64,000 nucleotides of DNA, from NCBI GenBank assembly GCA_031254915.1, contig JAIRTL010000034.1:39685-103684 (forward strand). Direction: 5' to 3'. The stretch comes from Planctomycetota bacterium (GTDB taxonomy: Bacteria > Planctomycetota > SZUA-567). Position numbers and translations under genes: made by a program. Position 1 is the first letter of the stretch. Each line of letters opens with the position of its first letter. Positions 24,396-34,700 of this stretch are shown here, piece by piece. The notes beneath the pieces were generated by a model. It saw only the letters and a list, made by a program, of their open reading frames with translations. It was not told the DNA's origin and made no database searches.

Positions 24396-26682
24396 GATGC
24401 GCAACGCCCTCGTCGACCGGGAGCGGCTCAAAACCGCCGCCATGCACGAAGAGATGTCGCGCGTCGTCCGCTGGCGGCGGCGCGACACCGTCTTTCTCCT
24501 CGCCGCCGTCGTCTGGGCGTTCGCGGCCGCGTTTCCGTCGCTCTACATCGGCAGGCCCATTCCCTACGTGGTCGGCTCCATCGCCAACGCCGACGCCTAC
24601 AGCCGCATCGACTTCACCTGGCACGATCTCGCCGCCGAGGCGCAGGCGGTGCGCAATCTCGAATCGAGCTACGCCCGGCGCTACGCCGAAACGCCCATCT
24701 CCGAATGGTCGGCCTCCGCCCACGACGCGATCGACCGCCTGCTCGCCGCCGCCGCCGCCGCCGGAAGCGCCGCCGACGTCGCCGACGCCGCGCGCGAACT
24801 GGACATCCCCCTCGAAGCGGGCGAAGACGACGCCCTCTTCCGGGGAGCTTCGGTGGCGAAAAACGACCCCAACCACTACCTCGTCCGCCCAATGGTCGAG
24901 GTGCTTGAAAGGGATATCTTCCCCAGGGGCATTCTCGGGGGCGACCGCTTCGATGCGGAACGCGGCCGCACCATACAGATCATCCGCTCCGGCACGCCGC
25001 ATCTGGCGCTCGTCGGCGGCGAACGCGGCCCCGCGTCCTCCGGCCAGGTGGGCGCGCTTCTCGAACGCAGGCTGAGGGAGCGCTTCTCGGTCTGGCTGCC
25101 CGACGATTTCAAAACGGCGCTGGCGCGAATCGTGCTGACCCGGCTCAAACCGACCCTGTCCTACGACCAGGCCGGATCCGGGGCGGAGCTGGCGGAGCGG
25201 CGCTCTGAACTTCTCACCCGCGTGCCGCTGGTCAAAAAAGACGATCGTCTCGTTTCCCGGGGCGAAGTCATCACCATCGACAAGATGGGCAAGCTCCGCG
25301 AGGAGGAACTGGCTTTCCGCGCCTCGCAGGGCTGGCGGCTGCCGGTCGCGCGCCTGGTCGGCAATGTCGTGCTTTTCCTCGCGCTCGCCCTGGCGATGGC
25401 GTTGTATTTCAAGGTCGCCGAGGGACGGGACGCCGGCATCCGCCGCCGCTTCTTCGTCGGCTCCCTTCTCTGTCTCCTCACGGTATACATAGGCTATTTC
25501 CTCATCTGGACCGGCCTCCCGGGCACCATGCTCCCGATCGGCGTCGTCGCCGGCGTGGCGGCGCTCGGGATGACAATGCGCACATCCATCTTCCTCACCG
25601 CCGTCGCGTCCCTCATCAGCCTGGTCATCTTCGACGGCCGTCCCGACCTCATGGTCGGCTATCTCACGGCGGGGTGGTTCTTCGTCTACATGGCGGCGCG
25701 GGTGCGCTGGCGCGGACTTCTTCTTCTGATGGCGCTTCTGTCCGGTCTGATCGGCAGCGTCGCCTTCATCGCCTGGAATTTCACGCGCGGCGACGTCAGG
25801 GCGCTGTTCGAGCTCGACTCATCGCTTCTTCTCCTGGCGGAGGGCGGCATGTTCCCGCTCGTGGGCGTCCTGGGACTCGTCGCCAACTGGTTCGTGAGCG
25901 GCCTTGTCGTCCTCATGCTCCTGCCGTGGGTCGAACGGTTGTTCGGGGTGACGACCCGCATCCGGCTCCAGGATTTCGCCGACCTCGACCATCCCCTGCT
26001 CAAGCGGCTCATCGTCGAAGCCCCCGGCACCTACCACCACAGTTCCGTCGTCGGCACGCTCGCCGAAGCCGCCGCCGAAGCGGTCGGCGGCGACGGCCTC
26101 AGGGCGCGGATCGGAGCCATGTTCCACGACATCGGCAAGCTGGTGAAGCCGGAGTATTTCAGCGAGAATGAGGCCGGGGTGAGCAGGCACGATCTTCTCG
26201 GCCCGCACATGAGCGCGCTCGTGATCGTCAACCACGTCAAGGACGGCGCCGAGATCGCCAAAAGCTACCGTCTCCCGGCCAGCGTCGTCGACATGATCCA
26301 GCAGCACCACGGCACCGGCGTCATGAAATTTTTTCATCACAAGGCGGTTGCGCAGGCCCCAGAGGGGGTGGAAATCTCCCGCGACGCCTTCACCTACCCG
26401 GGACCCCGTCCGCAGACGCCGGAAGCCGCCGTCGTCATGCTCGCCGACGCCGTCGAGGCGGCGGTGCGCAGCCTCGACGGCCCCTCCCCCGAACACATCC
26501 GGAAGCTCGTCTCCTCCCTGTCCCGCGAGCGCCTCCTCGACGGCCAGTTCGAGGAATCCGGCCTGTCCATGGGGCAGCTCGCGCGGGTCGAGGACGTTGT
26601 CATCCGCCTGCTCCTGTCCATGTACCACGGCCGCGTCAAATACCCTGACGCGCCGGCCGGGAACGGAGGAAAGAAGCGGTGA
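24388..26682 (+). CDS. 7TM-HD membrane phosphohydrolase (PgpH-type)
   Basis: The protein has 764 residues. The N-terminal helix (residues 33-50) is followed by an extracytoplasmic 7TMR-HDED domain to about residue 320. A block of seven membrane helices follows (about 325-540), and then a cytoplasmic HD domain with HHSSVVGTLAE, FHDIGKLVKP and QQHHGTG. Relatives such as PgpH hydrolyse cyclic di-AMP; that substrate is an inference here. It overlaps phoH and ybeY at its two ends. Confidence 0.9.
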   Translation: MARMRNALVDRERLKTAAMHEEMSRVVRWRRRDTVFLLAAVVWAFAAAFPSLYIGRPIPYVVGSIANADAYSRIDFTWHDLAAEAQAVRNLESSYARRYAETPISEWSASAHDAIDRLLAAAAAAGSAADVADAARELDIPLEAGEDDALFRGASVAKNDPNHYLVRPMVEVLERDIFPRGILGGDRFDAERGRTIQIIRSGTPHLALVGGERGPASSGQVGALLERRLRERFSVWLPDDFKTALARIVLTRLKPTLSYDQAGSGAELAERRSELLTRVPLVKKDDRLVSRGEVITIDKMGKLREEELAFRASQGWRLPVARLVGNVVLFLALALAMALYFKVAEGRDAGIRRRFFVGSLLCLLTVYIGYFLIWTGLPGTMLPIGVVAGVAALGMTMRTSIFLTAVASLISLVIFDGRPDLMVGYLTAGWFFVYMAARVRWRGLLLLMALLSGLIGSVAFIAWNFTRGDVRALFELDSSLLLLAEGGMFPLVGVLGLVANWFVSGLVVLMLLPWVERLFGVTTRIRLQDFADLDHPLLKRLIVEAPGTYHHSSVVGTLAEAAAEAVGGDGLRARIGAMFHDIGKLVKPEYFSENEAGVSRHDLLGPHMSALVIVNHVKDGAEIAKSYRLPASVVDMIQQHHGTGVMKFFHHKAVAQAPEGVEISRDAFTYPGPRPQTPEAAVVMLADAVEAAVRSLDGPSPEHIRKLVSSLSRERLLDGQFEESGLSMGQLARVEDVVIRLLLSMYHGRVKYPDAPAGNGGKKR

Positions 26683-27185
26683 CGAGGGAGGGGGAGGGTC
26701 CGCTGCTTGTGGTGCGCATCGCCAACTCCTCGGCGGAGCGGCGCCTGCCGCGCGCGCTCATCCGGGAAGCGCTCGACCGCGCCTACCGGGCGCGGCGCCG
26801 CAAGCCGGCCGCCATGGATCTCGCCGTCCTGGACGACGACGCCATCCGCCGGCTCAACCGCCGCCACCTTTTCCGCGACCGCGCCACCGACGTCCTCGCC
26901 TTCGACGACGGCGAGGAGGAACAGGACGGCAGGCTGCGCCTCGGCGACGTCGCGATAAGCGCCGGGACGGCCAGGCGCGAAGCGGCGGCGCGCGGCGTCC
27001 CCTTCAGGAACGAACTCATTTTTTACGCGCTTCACGGGCTTCTCCACCTCATGGGCATGCGCGACGACGACGACGAGGGCCGCAGGCGGATGCATCTCGC
27101 GCAGGCGAAAACGCTGGGCGAACTGGGACTGAAAACGGACGACTCCTTTCCCGGCGACGCCCTGGCGCGTCCGGACGGGGAGTAG
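26679..27185 (+). CDS. ybeY: endoribonuclease YbeY
   Basis: This 168-residue zinc metalloprotein acts in 16S rRNA 3' maturation and ribosome quality control. The metal site is complete: HGLLHLMGMRDDDDEGRRRMH (three His) at about residues 118-138, preceded by ATDVLAFDDG. It starts with GTG at 26679 in a GTGA overlap with the upstream stop, and a TTC-rich gap of six bases leads to the next gene. The C-terminal 25 residues extend beyond the usual end. Confidence 0.94.
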   Translation: MTREGEGPLLVVRIANSSAERRLPRALIREALDRAYRARRRKPAAMDLAVLDDDAIRRLNRRHLFRDRATDVLAFDDGEEEQDGRLRLGDVAISAGTARREAAARGVPFRNELIFYALHGLLHLMGMRDDDDEGRRRMHLAQAKTLGELGLKTDDSFPGDALARPDGE

Positions 27186-27191
27186 CCTTCA

Positions 27192-28496
27192 ATGTTCGAC
27201 GACGGCGTTCCGTTATGGCTTGAAGGAATCATCCTCGGGGTTCTGGGGCTTTGCAGCCTCCTCGGCGGCGCCTACGAATACGCGCTTATGGCCGCCAGCC
27301 GGTCGCGGATCAGGCGCCGGCTGGAAAAAGGCGGGGCGCCGGCGCCCGACTTCCTCGACAAGGCGGCCTCGAACGACCCGTCGGTGGCGGCCCGCGCCGA
27401 CATCCTTTCCTCCGCCATGTCGGGCGCGTTCTTCGTCTACGGCTTCTGGGTGCTGCTGCCCGGCGGACGGGCGCCGGCGCCCGTCCGCTTCTTCTGGACA
27501 AGCGTGCTTCTCCTCGCGCTCCAGGCCGTGATCCGCGGCTTCGCCAATCTGCTTGGCTCGCATTACGCCGAGCGGATGGTGGTCGGGCTCGCGCTGCCGG
27601 TGGCTATCCTGTCGCTGCCGCTGTCGCCGTTGTCCGGCTTCGCCCTCCGGGCGAAGCGCGTCTTCGTCCGCGTCGCCGGCATCGACGAGGAGGACGAGGA
27701 CGAGCGCGAGGCCGAAGTGATCGACGCCGTCTCCGACGGCCAGCTCGACGGCGTGTTCGAACCGGGCCAGACCAGGATGATCGAGGGCATCTTCGAATTC
27801 AAGGAATCGGACGTCGCCGACATCATCGTCCCGCGCACCGAAATGACGGTGATCGACGCCGACGCGCCGCTCTCCGACGCCCTCAACCTGGCGATGGAAA
27901 AGGGCTATTCGCGCCTGCCCGCCTACAAGGGGACGCGCGACCACATCGTCGGCATCTTCCACATCCGGGACGCCCTCCAGTTTTGGGACAGGCCGGAAAG
28001 CGCGCGCCCCGCCCTGTCGTCCCTCCTCCGGCCGCCCCTTTTCGTTCCGGAGACGAAAAGGATCCCGGAACTGCTCGCCGAAATGTCCCGGGGCCAGTCG
28101 CATATGGCGGTGGTGCTTGACGAGTACGGCGGCACCGCCGGCCTCGTCACCATGGAGGACGTCCTCGAGGAGATCGTCGGCGACATCCAGGACGAGTTCG
28201 ACGCCGGGGACGCCGGAAGCGACGGCGAGGTCCGCGAGGTCGAGCCCGGAGTCTTCGCCGCCGACGGCCACGCCCACGTCTCCGACGTCAACAAGCTCCT
28301 CGGCGACGAGATACTTCCCGAGGACGACGACTTCGAGACGGTCGCCGGCTTCGTCCTCGACAACCTCGGCCATATTCCGGCGGCGGGCGAGAGCTTCATG
28401 TACGAGGACAAGCTCGAGGTCGGGGTTTTGCAGGCGGACGAGCGCCGGGTGCGCCGCGTCCGGATCCGGCGCGTCGACGGGGAGGACGGGGAATGA
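27192..28496 (+). CDS. CNNM/CorC-type transporter-associated protein (HlyC/CorC family)
   Basis: This 434-residue protein has an N-terminal DUF21 membrane domain (helices near 8-30, 78-90, 97-118 and 135-155), a CBS pair (IIVPRTEMTVIDAD, SHMAVVLDEYGGTAGLVTMEDVLEEIVGDI) and a C-terminal CorC_HlyC domain with the segment DDDFETVAGFVLDNLGHIP. Family members are implicated in Mg2+ or Co2+ homeostasis. The DUF21 domain is only partly conserved in its pore residues. It completes the phoH cluster. Confidence 0.85.
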   Translation: MFDDGVPLWLEGIILGVLGLCSLLGGAYEYALMAASRSRIRRRLEKGGAPAPDFLDKAASNDPSVAARADILSSAMSGAFFVYGFWVLLPGGRAPAPVRFFWTSVLLLALQAVIRGFANLLGSHYAERMVVGLALPVAILSLPLSPLSGFALRAKRVFVRVAGIDEEDEDEREAEVIDAVSDGQLDGVFEPGQTRMIEGIFEFKESDVADIIVPRTEMTVIDADAPLSDALNLAMEKGYSRLPAYKGTRDHIVGIFHIRDALQFWDRPESARPALSSLLRPPLFVPETKRIPELLAEMSRGQSHMAVVLDEYGGTAGLVTMEDVLEEIVGDIQDEFDAGDAGSDGEVREVEPGVFAADGHAHVSDVNKLLGDEILPEDDDFETVAGFVLDNLGHIPAAGESFMYEDKLEVGVLQADERRVRRVRIRRVDGEDGE

Positions 28497-28503
28497 CCAA
28501 TGA

Positions 28504-28902
28504 TCGGAGGGCGTCGCCGCTCGCCGGATGGCCGTCGCCACCTCGGCGCCGACCGAGACCGTGCGCCTGGTCCTCGGATCGCTTCCCCGGGCCGGGCTGC
28601 TCCGGATCAGGGTGGACATCTCCATGGCGATCCGCTCCGAACCGAATCCGGGGGCGTTTCCCAAGACGGCGGCGCCGCTTGGCGAACCGTCCGCGAACTG
28701 CGTCGTCGTCGAGGACGGTCTCGCCGGACTCGCCGCCGCCCGCGCCGAGGGGATGGCGACCCTGGCATTGACGACGACCATGACCCGAAAAGAACTGCTT
28801 CCCATGGCGGACAGGGCATGCGATACTCTGACCGGCGTGGAACCGGTCGCGCTCCGGGAGCTGATCGCGAAGCGGAACGCCGGAGGCGGAGGAACGGCAT
28901 GA
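28504..28902 (+). pseudogene. N-terminally truncated HAD-family (beta-phosphoglucomutase-like) remnant
   Basis: The frame reads MAVATSAPTETVRLVL, then PNPGAFPKTAAPLG, then NCVVVEDGLAGLAAARAEGM, which matches motifs II to IV of HAD phosphatases (usual KPxPxxFxxAA and VVFEDSxxGxxAAxxAGM). The nucleophile motif DxDGTL and the cap domain are missing, because an in-frame TGA (28501-28503) lies just upstream. The Lys before PNP is replaced by Glu. It is therefore probably a decayed gene, though its stop overlaps the next start (ATGA) and translation may persist. Confidence 0.6.
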
Positions 28903-29504
28903 GGGACATCCTGGGCGGAATGAGCATATCCGAGGCGGCCCTGTGGTTCGTCCTCATCTTCCTTCTGCCCATGATTTTCATTATTCTCCGGCAATTGCGC
29001 CGGTACGAAAACCTCTACGGGCTGCTCGACCGGAAAAGTCCGGGAAAGAAGGCGAAGAAGGCGCAGCCGGAGTCGACGGAAGCGGTCGCCGGGCCTGCCG
29101 GGCCGCAGGCGAATCCGGACGTCTTTCCGTATGGGGCGCGGACGTTTCTCGATCCGTCGGAACGTTCCTGCCTCGCCGCCCTCGTCGAGGCGATCGGGGA
29201 GGGGGCGCAGGTGCACGCGGGCGTCCCGCTCGCGCGCCTGGCGGAATCGAACGATCCGAATCCAGGGTATGAAAAACGCCTCGGCGGCCTGGCGATCGAT
29301 TTCCTCGTCGTCGAGGAAAAGACGGGAAAACCGTTCACCGCCGTCCAATTCGAGCCGGGAAAGGGAACGCCCCGGAGGGCGGCGGACGCGGTGAAGGGGG
29401 TGTGCGAGGCGATCGGGCTGTACCTCGTCTTCATTCCCAGGAGCGCGGAGTATTCGGCGAAGGAACTCAAGGACCGGCTCGGGATCCCCGAGATCGACGT
29501 GTAA
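28899..29504 (+). CDS. membrane-anchored DUF2726-like protein
   Basis: This 201-residue protein has one N-terminal helix (ALWFVLIFLLPMIFIILRQL, about 12-31), a short basic linker and a C-terminal domain with ARTFLDPSERSCLAALVEAI and LAIDFLVVEEKTGKPFTAVQFE, resembling the DUF2726 / restriction-endonuclease-like fold in which D...E residues would be catalytic. Nuclease activity is not demonstrated for most members. GGAGGCGGAGGA lies just before the ATG, within the HAD remnant. Confidence 0.65.
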   Translation: MRDILGGMSISEAALWFVLIFLLPMIFIILRQLRRYENLYGLLDRKSPGKKAKKAQPESTEAVAGPAGPQANPDVFPYGARTFLDPSERSCLAALVEAIGEGAQVHAGVPLARLAESNDPNPGYEKRLGGLAIDFLVVEEKTGKPFTAVQFEPGKGTPRRAADAVKGVCEAIGLYLVFIPRSAEYSAKELKDRLGIPEIDV

Positions 29505-29517
29505 ACTGCGAAACGCG

Positions 29518-30408
29518 ATGAAAATATATATCCGCTATATCCTCTTCCGCATCCTCACCTTCCTGTGCAATGTCTTGCCGCAGCGCTTTCTCTATTTCAT
29601 CGCCATCCGCCTCGCCGACCTGAATTACTACTGGCTCGATTCGAACGGACGCAAAGCGGTGCGCGCGAATCTTCGCCAGGTTTTGCCGGAAGCGCCGGAT
29701 TCGCGCATCGACAAGGAGGCGCGCTGGGTGTTCCGGAACTTCGGCAAATACCTCACCGAGTTCTTCCGCTTCCGCCATTTCGACAAGCGTTATTTCCTCA
29801 CCAACATGGCGGTGCAGGGACGCGAGCACATAGAGGACGCCCTCGCCGCCGGCAAGGGCTGCATCGTCTCCTCCGCCCACCTCTCGAACTGGGAAATCGG
29901 CGCCGCCGCCGTATCCGTCCTTTACGGCTACAGGATGACCGTCTCCGTCGCCATGCACCGCTACGGGAAGATCAACGATTTGTTCATGCGCGAACGCGAG
30001 CGGGTCGGTCTCACCGTCGCCGACATGGAAAAGGACGCCGCCCTGAAGATGATGCGGGCGCTCAGGCGCAACGAGGTGGTGGGCGTGATGGGCGACCGCG
30101 ATCCGACGCAGCAGGGGATCGAGGTGATGTTTTTCGGACAGCCGTGCCGTTTTCCTCAAGGTCCGGCGCGGATGTCCATTTCCACCGGCGCGCCGATCGT
30201 CCCGTCCTTTTGCCTGCGGCGCACCAACGACAGCTTCACGATCATCTTCCTGCCGCCGATCAAGATTCCCGGGGAGGGGACGCGCGACGAGCAGGTGAAG
30301 GCCGTCACCCAGTCCTTCGCCTCCATCATCGAGAACGCCATCCGGATGTTCCCTGAACAATGGGCAGTCTTCTATTCGTTTTGGGCCGCGGACTGGAAGC
30401 CGGAATGA
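29518..30408 (+). CDS. LpxL/HtrB-type lysophospholipid (lipid A) acyltransferase
   Basis: This 296-residue inner-membrane-associated enzyme has an N-terminal hydrophobic helix (YIRYILFRILTFLCNVLP) and the catalytic HX4E motif in SSAHLSNWEIGAA (about residues 120-132), followed by MGDRDPTQQGIEVMFFG and the substrate-site GAPIVPSF. These features mark LpxL/LpxM-like transfer of acyl chains to lipid A, implying LPS. No lpx genes are adjacent, so the exact acyl site is open. It ends in a convergent region containing repeat A copy 4. Confidence 0.87.
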   Translation: MKIYIRYILFRILTFLCNVLPQRFLYFIAIRLADLNYYWLDSNGRKAVRANLRQVLPEAPDSRIDKEARWVFRNFGKYLTEFFRFRHFDKRYFLTNMAVQGREHIEDALAAGKGCIVSSAHLSNWEIGAAAVSVLYGYRMTVSVAMHRYGKINDLFMRERERVGLTVADMEKDAALKMMRALRRNEVVGVMGDRDPTQQGIEVMFFGQPCRFPQGPARMSISTGAPIVPSFCLRRTNDSFTIIFLPPIKIPGEGTRDEQVKAVTQSFASIIENAIRMFPEQWAVFYSFWAADWKPE

Positions 30409-30440
30409 GGGGCGATTCACGGCTTCACAATGCACTTGCC

Positions 30441-30490
30441 GGTCGGGCGCGGCCCGAAATTGTGAAAATGGGGGATGGGGGTTGCCCTTT
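30441..30490 (-). repeat. repeat family A, copy 4, right half only
   Basis: GGGCGCGGCCCGAAATTGTG and the adjoining AAAATGGGGGATGGGGGTTG match the right third of the family in reverse. It lies between the converging acyltransferase and flavodoxin genes and stops just before the flavodoxin TAG. Confidence 0.7.
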
Positions 30491-30493
30491 TCG

Positions 30494-31036
30494 CTACGAC
30501 GCCGATTCCCCGGCGGTTTGAGAGCGCAGTTTTCTCGCTTTTTCAACGCATTCGACCGCCCATTCGACCGCCCGCGCCTTTGTCTTCCCGCCGTTTCCGC
30601 GACGCAGGTCGACGAAGGAATCGCTCCCGACCACGATCCCGCCACGGTCGGCTATGAACCGGGCCATCTCGCGAAGCGACCCGCCCTTGCCGCCCCGGTG
30701 CATATTGAAGAGCGCGGCGCATTTGCCGCTCCAGTCAACCCCGGCCATGAAGGTGCGCGCCGGCGGCGCGACCTGAAGGAACCACACCGGCCAGCCGACG
30801 ACGATCATGTCGTAGGCGGCCGGATTCGCGGTCAGGGGGGAGATTTTCGGCATGCGCTTCAGCATCGCCTCGTGTCCGCCACAGAAATATTTCATGATGC
30901 CGCGCTTCGGAATGGAGCGGGTATAGCGCGCCCGCGCCAGTTCCTCGATGCCGGACTCGGGGATCGCCGCCGCCATGGCTTCGGCGAGCGCCCGGCAATT
31001 CCCCTCGTGCGAATAATAGGCGAACAACGTCTTCAT
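30494..31036 (-). CDS. flavodoxin-like protein
   Basis: This 180-residue FMN-binding electron-transfer protein begins MKTLFAYYSHEGNCRALAEA, where SHEGNC replaces the classical phosphate loop TxTGNT. VVGWPVWFLQVAPP is the second FMN loop. The insert CGGHEAMLKR and the loop GKCAALFNMHRGGKGG resemble the Flavodoxin_4 (NAD(P)H-dependent reductase-like) group. The partner is unknown. Repeat B begins 14 bases upstream of its start, so the promoter lies in or beyond the repeat. Confidence 0.82.
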   Translation of the reverse strand: MKTLFAYYSHEGNCRALAEAMAAAIPESGIEELARARYTRSIPKRGIMKYFCGGHEAMLKRMPKISPLTANPAAYDMIVVGWPVWFLQVAPPARTFMAGVDWSGKCAALFNMHRGGKGGSLREMARFIADRGGIVVGSDSFVDLRRGNGGKTKARAVEWAVECVEKARKLRSQTAGESAS

Positions 31037-31050
31037 CCCCGGCCTCCCTG

Positions 31051-31152
31051 GCGCATTTTCAGAAATGACCGGCCTCCCTGTTGCGTTTTCGGGCTCAACC
31101 GCGCCAGGCAAAAACGCGCCGGGGAAAAGTCAACCATTTGCGAAAACGCTGT
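31051..31152 (+). repeat. repeat family B, copy 2
   Basis: About 102 bp, matching 23021-23120 over nearly its full length (GTTGCGTTTTCGGGCTCAAC, AACGCGCCGGGGAAAAG, TTTGCGAAAACGCTGT). A short direct repeat, GGCCTCCCTG, flanks its left end (31041 and 31071). It occupies the gap between the flavodoxin start and the FlgN-like stop. Confidence 0.75.
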
Positions 31153-31154
31153 AA

Positions 31155-31625
31155 TCAACCCTGTTTGTCGCTGAAACGCGCGCGGGGTCTCGGGAGCGCG
31201 CCTCCCCCATACGCCTTGTTGGCTATTTTTCCCCGTTGCAGGCGGGAAATGTCCTCCGACACCCGGTCGCGCGAGTCCCGCAGCATTTCCCTGCTCGCGT
31301 CCTCGAGCCGCACCACCTCGTTCAGGACGTCCCGCAGTCGTTCCCACGCCTTTTCGACCTTGTCCCGCGTCGCCGGGGCGGCGCGCGGCCGCTCCGTCTC
31401 CCAGCGTTCGCGCAGTTCCTGGGTCTTCCGCATCAGCGTTTCGTGCTGGTCGATAAGGCGCTGCTTGCCGGACAGGAGATCCAAAAGCTCGGCTTCGCGC
31501 CGTTCCCCGACGTATTTCTGCTGCTGCTCGGAAAGGTCACGGATCCGTTCGCACACCGTCGCCTGTTCGGCGAGCCGGCGGGCGAGCATGTCGCCGCACT
31601 GGTCGGGGCCGATAGGGGTCGCCAT
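31155..31625 (-). CDS. FlgN-like coiled-coil protein
   Basis: This 156-residue protein is almost entirely helical and rich in Arg, Glu and Gln. The centre ELLDLLSGKQRLIDQHETLM and the C-terminal GKIANKAYGG resemble FlgN, the cytoplasmic chaperone for hook-filament junction proteins. FapA and a FlrB/FlrC-like pair elsewhere in the window make a flagellar role plausible, but no structural flagellar gene is adjacent, so it may be another coiled-coil protein. The start at 31625 has GGAAGGA upstream. Confidence 0.5.
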   Translation of the reverse strand: MATPIGPDQCGDMLARRLAEQATVCERIRDLSEQQQKYVGERREAELLDLLSGKQRLIDQHETLMRKTQELRERWETERPRAAPATRDKVEKAWERLRDVLNEVVRLEDASREMLRDSRDRVSEDISRLQRGKIANKAYGGGALPRPRARFSDKQG

Positions 31626-31771
31626 TGTGGTATTCCTTCCTGCGGGTCGCCAACGCAAATTTGGCCGAAGCGACCCCATTATGCGGGGAAAACCGTTTCG
31701 CCACAACGGATTTTATCCAGTCGCAGGCCCTAAAAAGGGACCGCCCCCGTTCGAAAAATCGAACAACATCG

Positions 31772-34700
31772 TCAAAAACCGTAGCCGTCGCTTCTGTCGC
31801 GCAACCGCCCTGACGCCTGCGCTCCCCAGAAAGCCGGGCCGATGTCGAGGAGGCCGTCCGACCGCGCCGCCGGATCCTGGAGGCGCGCGATGTTTTCCGC
31901 CATCCGGTAGTGGTTCGCTGCGTCCCCGTCCTGGCCGAGGCGCGACAGCGAATCCGCCATGCCCAGCATCGCCAGCGATCCGTACTCCGCGCCGTAACGG
32001 TCGTGGATCGACTGGTAGGCGTCGTAGGCCTGGCGGTAAAAACCGGGGGCCGAGTCGTCGCCGCGCGCCTGCGCCCTTTCGCCGGCCTGGAAGAGACTGT
32101 CGGCGAGGAGGAGCGCGGCGTTTATGCGCATCATGCGCATGCGCGCCGGGCTTCTCGTCGGCCCCTCGTCGTCGCCCAGCCGCGTGCGCGGCAGCGGGCG
32201 GGATCGCTCCCAGCCGCCTTCGGAGACCGCCTCGTCGATGACGGCGGCGTTGAGCTGGAAGCGGTCGAAGGCGGGATCGAACAGCGCGTCCGCGTAGCGG
32301 GAGCGCTCGGCGAGGTTGGCGAGATGGCTGCGGGCGAGCGAATGCAGCTCCGGGTCGCCGCCGGCGTCGGCGAGGCGGAGGAGCGAGTTCGCCAGCCTGT
32401 ATTCCGCCTCGAAGCGGGCGGACATGACGTCGGCGTAATCCTCCGGTTCGACGCGCACCGATATCCCCCCCGCGCCGCCGTTGTAGCGAAGGGGATACCG
32501 GTCCAGCGCCTCGAGAAGCGCGCGCCGCGCCTCCCCGTGCGCCGGAACCCACGCATCCGGATCGGGAGCGCCTTCGCCACCGTCGCCGGCGGCAGTCCGC
32601 GCGCGTTCGAGCTCCGCCGCCCGAGCCCGCTCGGCCCGCATGTAATGGAGCGTCCCGAGGTCGAAGGCGGCCCAGCGCCACGCCCTGGCGGTGGGGTCGA
32701 TGCCTGGCGCTTGGCGGAGGAAATTGAAGGCCTGGAGCGCGGTTTCGATGATCGGGTCGCCGTCGCGGTCAAGGTTGGGCATGGGCGCGTCCGGGCTCCC
32801 GAGCGCGGCGGGATCGCCGTTGGGGGCGACGGAGCGCTCCATGAGGACGCGGCCGATGTAATACATCGATTTATAGCGTTCCGGAGTGCGGCGCTTGAGG
32901 TTGTTGGAAAACGACGCCACCGCCCGGTCGTGGTCGCCGAGGAACCAGTACGTCCTGCCCAGAAGATTCTCCGCCCGCGCCACCGACATCGCCGTCTCGC
33001 TGCCGGGCGGCGCGGCGTAGCCGAAGCGCTCCAGGAACAGGGTCAAAGCCTCGACCGTGCGTTCGAGAAGTCCGGCGCGGAAAAAGGCGTCGCCGGCGGC
33101 GAGGAGCGATTCCATTTCCGACGCGGCGCCGCGAGCGCGCGACGTGACGGCCAGATAGGTCCTGCCCGCCGCCGCGACAAACGCCAGCGCGTCCCGGTGG
33201 CGGCCCTGCCCCTCGCGCAATTGGGCGAGGGCTTCGTGGTTGCGGGCGAGTTCGGGCAGAAGAAGACCGGCGTCGCCGCGGTAGCGGTCGAGCGTCGCCT
33301 CGTAGGCGCGCACGCCGGCGAGTCGCATGCGGACAGCATCCGGCGCGTCCCGCCCGGCGGCGGCCGCGTTCCAGGAGCGCGCCAACCGGGCGAGGAGCGA
33401 CGCGACGCGGCCGGGTTCAACCAAACCGGTCGTCTCCAGTTCCGCCCATCCGGGAAGCGGCTGGTATTCGACGTTGTCGCGCGATGCCTTGCGGAAAAGC
33501 TCATACGGCCAGGCCGCCTCCAGAAGCAGTCGGTTCAGCCAGCGCCAGTCGCGCGCGTCGAGGGTCTCCGGATCGCGGGCGAGAAGGTAGTCGAGCGCCG
33601 CGTTCCGTTCGACGGCGGCGAAATACGGTGCGCTGTGGAAGTCGCGGTCGAGGAGAACGGCGTTCAGCGCCTTGAGGAAGCGGCGGCGGTATTCGGCGTC
33701 GAGCTGCCTGCCGCTGGCGGCGTAGAGGGCGATTTCCCGCCCTTCGTCGCCGATCCGTTCCCACAGGCGTGTCCAGGGGTTTTCGCCGCTCCGGTTGGCG
33801 GGATTGCCGAGACGGGCCGCGATCGAGCGCCAATCCGCCTCGCCGTCCTCGAGCCACAGTCTGCCGCGGTGGGTCATGCCGCCGAGGAGAAGCCGCGCCG
33901 CCTCGTCGAGGTCGCCGCGTTCGAGCGCGATCTCGGCCAGGCCGATTCGCGCCGGGGCGTGGAGTTCCGGCGGCGCCAGCGGGTCGAGCATGGCGCGATG
34001 GCGCGCTTCCGCCTCGTCCGCCAACCCGAGTCGCCACGCCTCCAAGGCGGCGGAAGCCCGGGCGCGGACCGCCAGTTCGGATCCCGGTTCCGTTCCGGCG
34101 ATCCGGTCGTAGCGGTCGATGGCGGCCGTCAGCAGCGCCCGCCGGCGCAAGTACGGCGTTTCCGCCCCGCCGGCGGCGAAGGCGGCGACGCGGGCGGCGG
34201 CGGCGGCCGGCAGCGCCGAGGCGAGGGGATAGAGCATTTCCGGCTTGGCGAAGGTCTTGCCGATCGCTTCCGGCAGCGCCAGCGTGCGACGGGGAAGACC
34301 CTGTCCGGACAGGGCCTCGAGCCAGGAGCGGATTACGCCGCCGGCTTCGCCGATCGCGTCGACGACGGTGCGGCCGCCGTCCGGCGTCATGCCGGCCAAG
34401 GCGGAAAAAGCGCGCGCCGATCCGAGAATCGCCCGGTCGCGCGATCCGGAATCGGCTCCCGGCGAGGCGGCGACGGCGTCGAACAGTTCCGCCGCGCGCG
34501 TGTACGCGGTTTGCGCGCGCTCCGGATCGGCGCGCTCGAACACGCCGCCGTCCGCCATGGCGATGGCGGCCAGGCGTTCCAGTACGAAGACACGGTCCCG
34601 GCCGGCGCGCCCGCTCGCCAGGTAGGCCTGGTATTCCGTCTCCGCCTCGTCCATGCGGCCGAGCCGGTCGTAGGCGCGTGCGAGGAGGAGGCCGAGGCGG

